Notes under the pieces: generated by a model | Told to the model about the DNA's origin: nothing | The model's input: the letters and a program-made list of their open reading frames with translations, nothing else | The model's database searches: none | NCBI GenBank assembly: GCA_916048095.2 | Contig: OU696573.1 | Location: 4,467,535-4,531,534 of the forward strand | Origin: Sacculina carcini | Taxonomy: Eukaryota > Arthropoda > Thecostraca > Sacculinidae | DNA length: 64,000 nt | Direction of reading: 5' to 3' | Position numbers and translations under genes: made by a program | In this document: in pieces, positions 46,474-56,792 of the stretch | How the letters are laid out: each line of letters opens with the position of its first letter | How positions within the stretch are numbered: position 1 is the stretch's first letter

Positions 46474-49400
46474 GTATGGAGAGTCGCAGTGTCGGTAGTA
46501 AAGTATTCAAAACATTGATCACGCAGAACGGTAAACTGATCAAATTTCTCGTTGACTCAGGGTCTCAACTAAATGTAGTTTCTGTTGAGTCCTATAAACA
46601 ATTTTCTGGTGATGTTGAAATGGTCAGTTTAAAACCGTCAAAAATGCTGCTTCGAATGTATAACGGTGCTCTCATATCCACTGTGGGTAAAATATCGGTC
46701 CCAGTTAAGAAACATGTAAATGATAATCTGCAAAATATGTTGTGTTATGTAGTGGACGCTGATGTTTTTCCGGTCCTCAGTCTGCAGACTTCGGTTAGCA
46801 TGCGTATTATATCAGTGCTCGATTGTGACCCACTTGATTACGTGCCCGGGCCCAGCATGGTACACAACTCGCAGAATAATTCACCGTCTGCAACCACACT
46901 GTCAGGTTTGACACAATCGCCTATGACAGCCGGAAATAAGCAAGACGTAATGCATAAATTCGCTGATGTTTTCGATGACAATACAGTTGGGCTGATTTGC
47001 CAGGACTTTGAAATTCAAGTAGACCCCACGGTTGTTCCTGTGGTTGAACCTCCTAGGCGTGTGCGTATACATGTGAGAGAAAAACTTCGAGATAAGCTGA
47101 ATAGCCTCGAAAATCAAGGAATAATTGCCAAAGTGGTCGAGCCAACAGAATGGGTATCCAACATAGTTATTGTGCCCAAGGCTTCAGGCGATATCAGGTT
47201 GTGTCTTGATCCCAGATCTTTGAATAAGGCGATTCGCCGGGCTCATTACCCCACACCAACGGTAGATGAGGTTGCGTATCGACTTTCAAAGGCGAAAGTT
47301 TTCTCTCTCATTGATGTACATTCAGCGTTTTTACATGTAGGATTGTCAGAACAATCTTCCAGGTTATGCTGTTTTCACACACCGTTTGGTAGGTACAGGT
47401 GGTGTCGTCTGCCTTATGGAACATCTTGCGCACCCGAAATTTGGCAACGATTAATGCACGAAATGATCACTGACTTGGCAGGAGTAGAAGTTATAGCCGA
47501 TGACTTTCTAGTCTCGGGAAAAGGGGACACATATGAGGAAGCAGTAGCAGACCACGATAAAAACCTAGTTGCGTTTCTCCAGACAGCCCGTTCGCGAAAT
47601 TTGAAACTGAATACAGCGAAATTCAGATACCAACTGAAGGAAGTAGAGTGGATGGGACATGTGTTTAATGATAGTGGCATGAGTCCGAGTCCAAGAAAGG
47701 TTGAAGCCGTTGCTAAATATCCGCAACCTACCTGTTTGGCAGAGTTGAAGCGATTTTTGGGAATGGTGGCATACCTCTCGAGATATATCCCTGACGTGTC
47801 GTCGGTAGTTGCTCCTCTTAGGCAGCTTACGAAACCGAAATATGAGTGGTATTGGAGTACGGAGTGTGAGAAGTCATTTGACAAGATAAAACATATTTTG
47901 ATCAGAGCCCCGGTGCTCACGTATTACCGACCCGAGCTTCCCGCTACTGTACAATGTGATGCTTCGAGCACAGGACTAGGGGGAGTACTACTACAGGAGG
48001 GACGCCCCGTAATTTATTGCAGCAGATCACTGACGTCAGCTGAGCGTGCGTATTCACAAATAGAAAAAGAATTGCTGGCAGTCAGTTTTACAATGAACCG
48101 ACTGGATCAATTTGTCTATGGCAGATCTGTTTTGGTGCAAACAGATCACAAACCGTTAGTTGCAATTCAACAAAAAGCGTTGTGTGACGCCCCACTCCGG
48201 CTCCAAAGAATGTTGTTATCGTTGCAACGCTATAATTTCACATTGGTGTATTGTCCAGGTGCAAGTGTTCCAGTGGCTGATGCTTTGAGTCGCAGCACTA
48301 ACGCGAGTAATAGTGTTCAGAGCGTGGCAAGTGTTGAAGTTGAGAATATAAACTTGAGTTCAGGGCTAGCTGTTTCTCCAGAACGTAAACAGGTCTATCA
48401 GGAGGCAACGAACAATGATCATTCGCTCCGACAAGTAATTGAGTACACCAAATCGGGGTGGCCGTCTCGTAGATCCATGTTACCTGCTGATGTCGCTCAG
48501 TACTGGCCATTTCGTTTAGAAATGACGTCCCAGGACGGATTAGCGTTTAAGTATGGTAAGCTAGTGGTTCCCAAGTCGCTACGGGCAGGTGTCCTCTCCA
48601 GGCTTCATCGCGCTCATATTGGCTTGGCGTCAATCATGAGGTATGCCAGAGAGAACGTGTTTTGGCCGGGCATGGCGTCTGAGGTTAGAAACATGATATT
48701 GAACTGCACTGTTTGCATGTCCTATAGACAGGAGCAACCATCTGAGCCCATGATGCCACACACTATAGCGGAACGTCCGTGGCAAAAATTAGCGGCAGAT
48801 CTCTTTGAATTGAGCGGAAAGTGTTATCTTGTAACCGTTGATTATTTTAGTAATTATGTAGAAGTCGATCTCCTTCATCGTGTGACAACTGCAGCAGTTG
48901 TCTCGTGTTTAACTACTCAGTTTGCTCGTCACGGGGTGCCAGAAGTATTGATCACGGACAATGGTCCACAGTTTTCGTCCCAGGAGTTCAAACAATTCAT
49001 GCATCAAACAGACGTAGTACATATCACGTCAAGTCCGAGGTACCCCCAATCAAACGGGAAGGCTGAAAATGCTGTAAAAACGGTAAAACAACTCTTCCGT
49101 AAAGCCAGCGCTTCTCATGAAAATCCACTTTGGGCATTGATGATCTGGCGTAACACACCCAGTGAGGGTACGAAATACTCGCCAAGTCAGATACTGTTCG
49201 GGCGTAGATGCAGAACGTTACTACCGACACATCGCGATTCTCTTTCACCTGCAACGGCAGTCGGTGTGCGAGAGAAGTTAGAAGAGCAGAAAAGGCGCCA
49301 ACAGCAGGCGTACGACACTAGAGTGGGTCATCATCCGCTGGTACCACTGTCTATCGGCTCAGCAATACGAATGAAATTACCGGGTTCAACAACATGGTCT

Positions 49401-49646
49401 TCCGGTATTTGCCTACGTTATTTAGGACACCGTTCATATGAAGTCCTTGTGAATGGAGTAAGATACAGGCGTAATCGCAGGCAGCTGATGCTCGACAGTC
49501 AAACTCAGCCAGATTTGTACAGTGGCGTCAGCTCTCCTGCTCAAGATATCAGTGAGCCGAAGCTGAGTCCGGTTCTTCAACGACCTGTACGAAGATCGTC
49601 GCGTCAGACCAGGCGTCCAGCGTACCTTGATGATTATGTTTGTTAA
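46474..49646 (+). CDS. Mag-type pol: protease, RT, RNase H, integrase
   Basis: 1,057 residues without a lesion; the open frame begins at 46350 inside the hAT end, but element sequence starts at 46474. Protease FLVDSGSQLNVVS. RT with VEPTEWVSNIVIVPK, DIRLCLDPRSLNKAI, FSLIDVHSAFLHVGL and an unusual catalytic VIADDFLVSG (ADD where many Gypsy elements have YxDD, as in K02A2.6-type Mag relatives). RNase H with VQCDASSTGLGGVLL, IEKELLAV and QTDHKPLV. Integrase with a zinc-binding region ending CTVCMSYRQ, then LAADLFEL, ITDNGPQFSS and QSNGKAENAVKTVKQL. A basic C-terminus follows. It would be translated as a gag-pol fusion in the uninterrupted element; here it lacks its own start. Confidence 0.9.
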
Positions 49647-49720
49647 ACCAATATGTGTGTGTGTGATTCATTATTTATATCAACTTGTCACTTGAAATGT
49701 TTTAAAACATATATGTTTTT

Positions 49721-49736
49721 TTGGGGGAAGAGGAGA
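49721..49736 (+). promoter_or_regulatory. Polypurine tract of Mag-type element
   Basis: GGGGGAAGAGGAGA-type purine run ending at the 3' LTR. Confidence 0.8.
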
Positions 49737-49913
49737 TGTGGCATGTGTATAAGTGCTGTACCGTATGTCGTCATGTCAGAGAGTGTAGAGTGTGACAGGC
49801 TTATTCACAGAACTCTGTTGCAACCCGATCCTGTGCACCTGCAGCCATGTATGTCAGTATTGTATGTATCAATAGCAGTCATGTGTGTGCAATAAACCAG
49901 ACAACACGTTACA
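49737..49913 (+). repeat. 3' LTR of Mag-type element
   Basis: 177 bp, apparently identical to 42561-42737. Confidence 0.95.
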
Positions 49914-50043
49914 ACTGTAGACACATTTTAACATCGTCCATCAGTTCAATCATGATACTGTAGACACATTTTAACATCGCTCATCAGTTCAATCATGATA
50001 CTGTAGACACATTTTAACATTGTCCATCAGTTCAATCATGATA
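49914..50043 (-). repeat. Remaining part of the 43-bp minisatellite
   Basis: About three units in the same orientation as 41497-42560; the first five bases are the target duplication. Confidence 0.95.
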
Positions 50044-50799
50044 CCATTGCTTTTTCACATGCTTGATTATATATAAAAAAGACTGTATGCAAAAACATAT
50101 ATAATTGAGCAATATAGCAAAATATAACACATTCATTAACGTTTCAGGAGATATCACCATAATGGATGATTTTTAGTTATATGCATTTTGCATATAGGCT
50201 GTTATTTAAAAATGAAAGAACCGATTCAATTTTCTGAGATAAACCGATGAAAATATTATTGCTTGTCGTTGGATGAGGACTGTGTTTTTATTGTCGATTC
50301 ACAGATGCGGTAGATTTGCTTGTATTAATGTATTAAATTAAACACTTTAATAATTATAACACAGGATGCCTAATATTAGAATCCCAATATTAAATTTTAT
50401 GATTAAATTATAATCCTGATTTGATCGAAGCAGACCATGATTAAATTCAATAAATCATGATTAAAAGCATAATCATTACATATAATGACAACTCATATCT
50501 TGTTGGTTTGAATCGCGATGTTTGATTTGTGTATAATTTGGGGTCCAAAATAGTTGGGAATAATTGATTTAAGTTTAGCTTCGTTGGTATTACTTTGCAG
50601 ATAACCGGATCTTATGAGCTGCTGCCGTACGTTTGCTAGTGTCCAGTCACAACAAATATCTTGTTCACTTATTTTGTATACTTATTCCAGTCACGATCGG
50701 TGTGTATTTGAAAGCTGTACAACTTATGGAAATAATGATGAAATTTATTGATGATATAATGGTATTTGCTGTATTCAACTAGGTGCAAATAATCAACTC
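50044..50799. other. AT-rich stretch, nothing recognised
   Basis: No coding frame, RNA gene or element end seen. It includes repeated ATTAAATT/AATCATGATTAAA words around 50330-50470. Confidence 0.5.
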
Positions 50800-51378
50800 T
50801 CAGAGATTAAGAATGACGGATGAGGCTGCTACTATCATTGAAATCTGTACAGAGAGCAAGTAATGCCGAATTGTTTCGTGCGGCTGATAAACTTGCTCGA
50901 AGCTGCCCATTACTCGCTCATGTATCGGTTTCAACAGCAATACCGTCGATAACGTGTAAGCTAACAATATAATATGCCAGTTTCTGGCCATTTTCTTGAT
51001 ATACTTATACACGATAAGTATGGTGCTTTTTTTCTCGTAATTTCCACCTGCCATTTTCGCTGAAGGACGCAGGCGATTTTTTCCACTCACTCGTTTGCGT
51101 CTTTTTCTGTTTTCTTTAGGTAATTCATATATGGAAATATCGGAAGATCCTGGCCTGTCGGCTTGCTGACGTTGAGAATTTAGATTTCGTCTTTTTTTGA
51201 ACGTTTTCTCTCGATGTATGCCATAGGGTGTTACTGGCAATGAATCATCTGCAATATAGCCTTTGCCATCAATCTGCAGTTTTTTGTTTGATTGAACACT
51301 TGTTACACTTATTCTTTCCCAATCCTTGTTTCGATCTATACTTGTAGTACACCTGCCATTGTGGCAGTTGTTCCTGTG
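50800..51378 (-). CDS. Unrecognised frame, possible exon
   Basis: An open minus-strand frame from just below a stop at 51379-51381 to a stop ending at 50800, about 192 codons. The N-terminal half is polar and basic (KENRKRRKRVSGKNRLR); the C-terminal half has one hydrophobic stretch (WHIILLAYTLSTVLLL) and ends ISMIVAASSVILNL. The first ATG lies well inside (before AGGNYEKK), so if real it is likelier an exon than a whole gene. Its upstream end runs opposite the gag remnant of the neighbouring family A copy. No family was recognised; it may be spurious. Confidence 0.25.
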   Translation of the reverse strand, partial: HRNNCHNGRCTTSIDRNKDWERISVTSVQSNKKLQIDGKGYIADDSLPVTPYGIHREKTFKKRRNLNSQRQQADRPGSSDISIYELPKENRKRRKRVSGKNRLRPSAKMAGGNYEKKSTILIVYKYIKKMARNWHIILLAYTLSTVLLLKPIHERVMGSFEQVYQPHETIRHYLLSVQISMIVAASSVILNL

Positions 51379-51566
51379 TCAATGCTACCAAAGAACAGTC
51401 ATTCAAATGCGCACAAACGTGCAATCAGTTGAGTGAGAAAAGCCACAAGTCAAATACGCGTTATAATAGCCGTCATAAGCCGAGAAATGTTTACTGCTTT
51501 AAATGTGGCGTTAAAGGACATTTTGCTGCACAATGCTCGGGAAACGGACAGCGAGAAGACGCGTGA
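51346..51566 (+). pseudogene. Family A gag C-terminus
   Basis: Frame open after a TAG at 51343-51345. It holds an irregular Cys cluster (CHCGSCSC) and a proper knuckle CFKCGVKGHFAAQC, then SGN and a TGA at 51564-51566. The heptamer GGGAAAC (51539-51545) is in the same place as in the intact copy. Confidence 0.75.
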
Positions 51567-54559
51567 GCGTCGGCGTCTTCTCGTTTGCCAATGACGCGTT
51601 ACCCACGACACTCATGCGAGTAAATGATTGTGAGAAATTTGTACTCGTCGACTCAGGCTGTTCCAAGTGTATAATTCATCAGTCGTGCTGTGGTTCATGG
51701 GAACCATATGTTTGCACTATTGTAACTGTAGACGGCACCAAGCATAGGAGTCTTGGCAGGACAATGGTATGCTTACAAAGTGCTGCTCATTCACCAAAAT
51801 TTGTTGAAGCCATGGTTGTCAGCTTCAAACCGTTGAATTTTGAATTTGTGTTGGGTATGAATGGCGTATCGTCCTACGGTGGTGTGTGCATCAGTGGCGA
51901 GGGTAATGTGAGACTTGGTGTGCATTGTGACGCTACAGCAGGAACTCAGTACACGGCTGGAGCGGCTGATGCTTCTGGTTGAATGCCGGGTAAACTGACC
52001 GACCTTGTCATTGAACGACAAGACTTTACAGCAAAATTCAGTGCTGACAAGAAACAGTGGACAGCTGCGTGGAAGTGGGCGGACGGACGGCCACCAGGTG
52101 CTCTAAAAAACAAAGTTCGTGAATACGCCATGAAGCCCAGTGTTCGAATGGAATACCGTAGAGAAGTATTGGACTGGATCAAGCGTGGCTGGCTGCAACG
52201 ATATGATGAACGAGAGCACGGACCTGCGAAAGCGTTAATTCCCCTAATGGCTGTCGTTCAAAATAATAAGCAAAAAACCAGGCCAGTCCTTGACTTCAGA
52301 GAGCTCAATGACTTCATAAATCCATTCACTGCCAACAGTGACGTTTGTGCCGACAAAATTCGCCTGTGGAGACGTGTTGGAGGCAGTGCGGTGTTGATCG
52401 ATTTGAGGAAGGCTTACTTGCAAATCGCCGTGAGCTCCGACTTGTGGCCTTTTCAAACCGTCAATTTCGAGGGCCGCCGTTTTTGTCTCACTAGACTCGG
52501 ATTCGGTCTCAATGTCGCCCCATTGGTGATGCAAGCCGTACTGGAGACTGTGTTGAAACAGGACCCGACCGTGTTTCAGGGTACGTCTTCCTACATCGAC
52601 GATGTGCTTGTGAACGCGAATGTCGTTGGTGTGGACAAGGTGGTTGCACACCTGGAAAAATACGGCCTCGTGTGCAAAGCTCCCGAGCGACTGCGAGACG
52701 GCGCTCGTGTCCTTGGTGTCAGAGTGGACAGCCATGGTCGTCATCTGCGTTGGCGCCGTGACAACTGTGTTGGTGACATACCGGATGTTCTCACACGGCG
52801 GAACGTGTTTTCAGTTTGTGGCAAACTGACAGGGCACATGCCAGTGTGTGGCTGGTTGCGTGTGGCGGCAGCATACATCAAGCGTCGAGCAAATGCTGCA
52901 ACTGCAAGCTGGGATGACAAGCTGCGTGATGGTGGAGAAGTCCGCAAAATGCTGGAGGAAATATTGGCCCGTGTGAAAGATGCTGATCCTGCAACTGGAC
53001 GCTGGGATGTGGTTGATGGAGACGCCACTGTTTGGACCGATGCTAGTTCATTGGCCATGGGTGCGGTATTGGAGATCGGCGGGTCAGTGATTGAAGACGG
53101 ATGCTGGTTGCGCACTGAGGATGCGGCTCATATTAATATGGCGGAACTCGACGCTGCTGTCAAAGGTGTGAACCTGGCGCTTATTTGGAAGCTGAAAAAA
53201 TTCCGTCTAGTTACTGATTCCCGCACAGTCTTCCACTGGATAAGCAACGCATTGAGTGGGCAATCGAGACTTCAAACAAAAGCCGCCAGTGAAATGCTTA
53301 TTCGCAGGAGGTTATCTGTTCTCACGTCTCTGGTGGCAGAGTACCAGTTGGACGTTAACGTCGCATTCGTCAGCTCAAGTTGCAATCTGGCGGACCAGCT
53401 GACTCGTGTGCCCACCGCCTGGCTGAGAAAGCAACCTAATGCAGCCGTGTCAGTGGCAGCAGCAGCGGCAGCACCGTGTACTTCACCGCATGATCCTCTC
53501 GCTGTCGTGCGAGCCGTGCATGAGGCCTCTGGTCACCCTGGTGTGAGGCGAACACTGTATTTCTCGAAGAAGAAAGACCCGTGTGTGAGCAGAAGGATGG
53601 CCCAAACGGTGGTGAGAAATTGTGATGCATGCCAGTCAGTTGATCCTGCTCCTGTGCGGTGGGCAGCAGGCAAGTTGCACGTAAAGCGCAACTGGCATCG
53701 TCTGGCCATCGACGTGACGCACGCAGGGCTTCACCATTACCTCACTGTGATCGACTGTGGCCCGTCGCGATTCTCACTGTGGCGTCACCTGAGACAGCAA
53801 GACAGTGTGAATGTCATCTTGCACTTGGAGAACATTTTTTATGAGCGCGGTCCACCAGCGGAAGTTCTGGCCGATAACGCAACTGTGTTTCGCAGCGCTG
53901 CTTTCAAAAGCATGCTCGAAAAATGGGGTGTCAATTTGATTTTTCGGTGCGCATATGAGCCCACTGGAAATGCCATCGCTGAGCGCAGCCATCGCACCAT
54001 CAAAACAATCGCTGCTAGGTCGAACTGTTCTGTATCGGAAGCTGTACATTGGTACAACATGACTCCAAAGGACAGCCGCACAGACAGTTCCGCGCCTGCC
54101 ATGCAGATATATAAATATCGCGTGCGGTCGCGGCCAATCCCGACGCCGCCACATTCTGGCAACGCTCAAGTTAACAACGCTTCTGTGCGCTGCAAGTTCA
54201 AACTTGGAGATGTTGTGTGGGTTCGGCAGCGAGGTGCAAGTTGTCACACCAGGTCACACATCGGCACTGTGACTGGTGTGACCTCTCAGCTCAGCGTCGA
54301 AGTCGACGGAGTGCCTCGTCACGTGAGAAGTCTGAGGCCGTGCAATCGACGCGTGGCTGTCAGTGTGCCGCCTGGTGTGCAGCAGCAGCAGCAGCAGGAA
54401 GAAGAGCGTCGTCCGGCTCTCGTGACAGTTCCGCCTGCAGCAGTTCAGCCTGAAAGAGTTGTTGAACCGGTGCAGATGAGTGAACAGCCGAATGACTTGC
54501 CTAGTCGCTCTGCTGTGCGTTTATTACGGGCCAATCCTGCGCCGCGTCAATTATTTTAA
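51533..54559 (+). pseudogene. Family A pol with one in-frame TGA after the protease
   Basis: The protease part (51533-51982) has VLVDSGCSKC and FVLGMNGV and ends with TGA at 51980-51982. The same frame resumes at once with ATG and runs 858 residues: TRPVLDFRELN, LIDLRKAYLQI, RLGFGLNVAPLVMQ, catalytic SYIDDVLVN, RNase H VWTDASSLAMG and LVTDSR, integrase GHPGVRRTL and CDACQ, LAIDVTHAG, LADNATVF and GNAIAERSHRTIK, and a basic, Gln-rich C-terminus. Everything else looks intact, so the TGA is either a fresh null mutation or a programmed stop separating protease from RT. The intact copy at 14166-17237 has sense codons across this junction, which argues for mutation. Confidence 0.8.
51539..51545 (+). 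promoter_or_regulatory. Candidate -1 frameshift heptamer GGGAAAC
   Basis: Reads G GGA AAC in the gag frame, two codons after the knuckle's last Cys; the protease frame is -1. Conserved with the element at 17225-17231. Confidence 0.7.
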
Positions 54560-55034
54560 TATTGATGTTCATGCTATTGTGTGAGTGCGTGTGAGTATGC
54601 ATGTGTGAGTGCGTGTTCAGTCGATACGCATTTGTCATTGTTATTGTCATGTGTTTGTCTGTGTAGCGTTTCCACTTTACCGCATATTGTAGATTTATAC
54701 GTTTAGTTGGCTCTTGAAGCCAGGTGTGCATGTAGTGTTATGTGCATGGAGTGTTAGTGTGTGTGTGTGTGTGTTATTCGCGTTTGTGCTCGTGTTGTGT
54801 ACTATGTTTGTATGTATGTATGTATGTACTAGTATGACTGACACGCCGTGAATTGTTCATGCCCGCGGCGGCGGCGAGTGACCGGCTCGCTGCTGATTGG
54901 TTGCTGCGGCGGGTGAGGCTTGGTGTGTGTGCGTGTGTGTGTGTGTGTGTGTCACGGTGTGAGCGAGGAGTCGTGTTTGTGGTTTGACGGTTGGAGGAGA
55001 TACTCTGCTGTGCGAGTTTAGCGTCTGTGCGTTT
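54560..55034. other. Possible 3' LTR remnant and GC-rich patch
   Basis: Several TG-rich patches, then GCGGCGGCGGCG with an ATTGG box at about 54865-54900. No gene. Its right end is the left edge of the duplicated segment (about 55035). Confidence 0.4.
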
Positions 55035-55889
55035 ATTTCACACACTCATACACACACACTCATACACACACACACTTGTAGCGACCCAGTCCATAACAGT
55101 TGCGTCGTACTAATACCGCTAGATGGCGCCATGTGTACATATTCACTGTTTGTATGCGCGATTTTTGACCTTATAGACTGTGACTGTGCGATAGCGTAGC
55201 ATAAGTACGTCTGATAGCACGATATACAGCAAATGTTTTTCATGATTATATATTAATTATACAATTGATTGCCACACGTTGTACTATTTTACATTGCTAT
55301 ATATGTACGCTTCAAATCCTGGTCGCTGCGCTACGTGTAATATTTATATGTGTGTAAACTTGTGCATTTACTATGTGAACATCATGCCCTGCATAAGACC
55401 GTTTCAAGTTAAGCACCATTATGGGGTAAATTTCGATGCCTTGCTTCGTCAAGTCAGTCGAACTTTGTGAAGTGAATACAGTGATACGTGTTACAGTGAA
55501 AGTGTTGTGCTATCCCTCTCCTTTCGTTGGGTAATAGGTGGTAGTTTACGCTGGTAGCTCCGGTATTACCAGTATTGCATTCCACGGACCCGTCTCTTCC
55601 TTCTTCCTTGCCTCTCTCCCCTTGGCTCAGGCCTCTCACCCACTGGAGGTGAGAGTGCTCGCTCCGGGTGCAGTACGATCCCGGAGCACACCGGTCCTGA
55701 TTGAGCCCAGGCCTAAACAGGCTAGCAGAGGCGTGGGTTGCCCTGCATCAAGAAGGGAAATTGCCTGGTCGCGTGTCGGTGAACACAGGCCACATTTGGC
55801 CCAATAGAATTGGACTCAAATCCACATTCTACACTGGTGACCCCGACGTGATCTACACTGGAGCGACACTGGTGACCCCGACAACCGGC

Positions 55890-56792
55890 ATGCTAGAACC
55901 CGGAGGCACGACACCACAGGCACAGTCGCCGGACGGTAATGTGGATCTCACAACCACAGCCAAGCCGTTGACGACATTCCTCCTACCACCGTTCTGCGCT
56001 GACGAGCCCGAATTGTGGCTCACACAAGTGGAGTTCGCGTTCGACGTATCCGGTATCGACGATGGCCGCAGCCGTCTCAAAATGCTCGCGGCGAACCTTC
56101 CGATGCCGGTCGCGGTCCAAGTAAAGGACATCATCAGCCGACAGACTGCGACATTCACCGAACTCTGCGAAGCACTCCGTTCACGACTGGCTACCTCTCG
56201 CGCATCAAAACTCGAAGCACTGCTGCGCCATCAACAGTTAGGTGATCAGCGACCATCGCAACTGTTGCGCAACATGCGCAACGAAGTGACAGCGGCAGGA
56301 GATCCTGGAGACACCGGACTTCTGCGAACGCTATTTCTCCAGCGATTGCCACAAACAATCCGCACCGCACTGTCTCTCCTTCCAGAGAACAGTGACTTGG
56401 ACTTGTTGGCTACCGCCGCTGATCGCTTTGCTCAAGCAACTGACAATCAATCGGCTACAGTCTGGCCAGAAGTGGCGGCGATTCGGCAAGTAGAGCACGC
56501 TGCATCAGCTCCTACAGCACCAACCGTGTCCCACACGGAATTTTCTCAGCTGATGGGGAAAATGACGGAGCTCATCAGCGAACTGCAGATCTCAAGGAGT
56601 CACGCAGCCGAAAGTCGCTCTCGCCCGCCACAGCGGAACCGTTCGTTGTCTCGTCGCAACTCCAGACCGAGCCAAAACCAGGTGCGCAGTGACGAAAATC
56701 GTGTTTGTCGCTTCCACCGCAGATTTGGCTCATCAGCTTACAGATGCGAGCTTCCGTGTACTTGGACTGCTACAGCCAACTCGGAAAACTGA
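55890..56792 (+). CDS. CsRn1-type gag, copy 2
   Basis: 300 residues, same as 23148-24050 at the protein level, with the Cys-His-Cys-Cys motif at its C-terminus and the GGAAAAC heptamer (56783-56789) before the stop. Confidence 0.85.
   Translation: MLEPGGTTPQAQSPDGNVDLTTTAKPLTTFLLPPFCADEPELWLTQVEFAFDVSGIDDGRSRLKMLAANLPMPVAVQVKDIISRQTATFTELCEALRSRLATSRASKLEALLRHQQLGDQRPSQLLRNMRNEVTAAGDPGDTGLLRTLFLQRLPQTIRTALSLLPENSDLDLLATAADRFAQATDNQSATVWPEVAAIRQVEHAASAPTAPTVSHTEFSQLMGKMTELISELQISRSHAAESRSRPPQRNRSLSRRNSRPSQNQVRSDENRVCRFHRRFGSSAYRCELPCTWTATANSEN

Larger units (their letters stand above)
42561..49913 (+). mobile_element. Mag-type Gypsy element inserted in the minisatellite
   Basis: Two 177-bp LTRs that appear identical over their full length, flanked by the 5-bp duplication ACTGT (42556-42560 and 49914-49918) taken from the minisatellite unit. 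The primer site follows the 5' LTR and a purine-rich tract precedes the 3' LTR. The body is about 4.2 kb once the hAT element at 43713-46473 is discounted. Identical LTRs indicate a very recent insertion. The pol is of the type found in Mag/SURL elements. Confidence 0.9.
51346..54559 (+). mobile_element. Family A Gypsy-like element, 5'-truncated copy
   Basis: Same family as the element at 13666-18370 but in the opposite orientation. It starts inside the gag C-terminus, so the 5' LTR and primer site are missing. Pol is complete apart from one in-frame TGA. No LTR pair can be matched; sequence after 54559 may include its 3' LTR, but there is no partner to define it. Confidence 0.8.

Noticed and set aside
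18551-50043. Inverted minisatellite arrays as terminal repeats of one giant transposon
   Set aside because: Neither the outer nor the inner flanks of the two arrays match in inverted orientation, and no transposase lies between other than those of known smaller elements.
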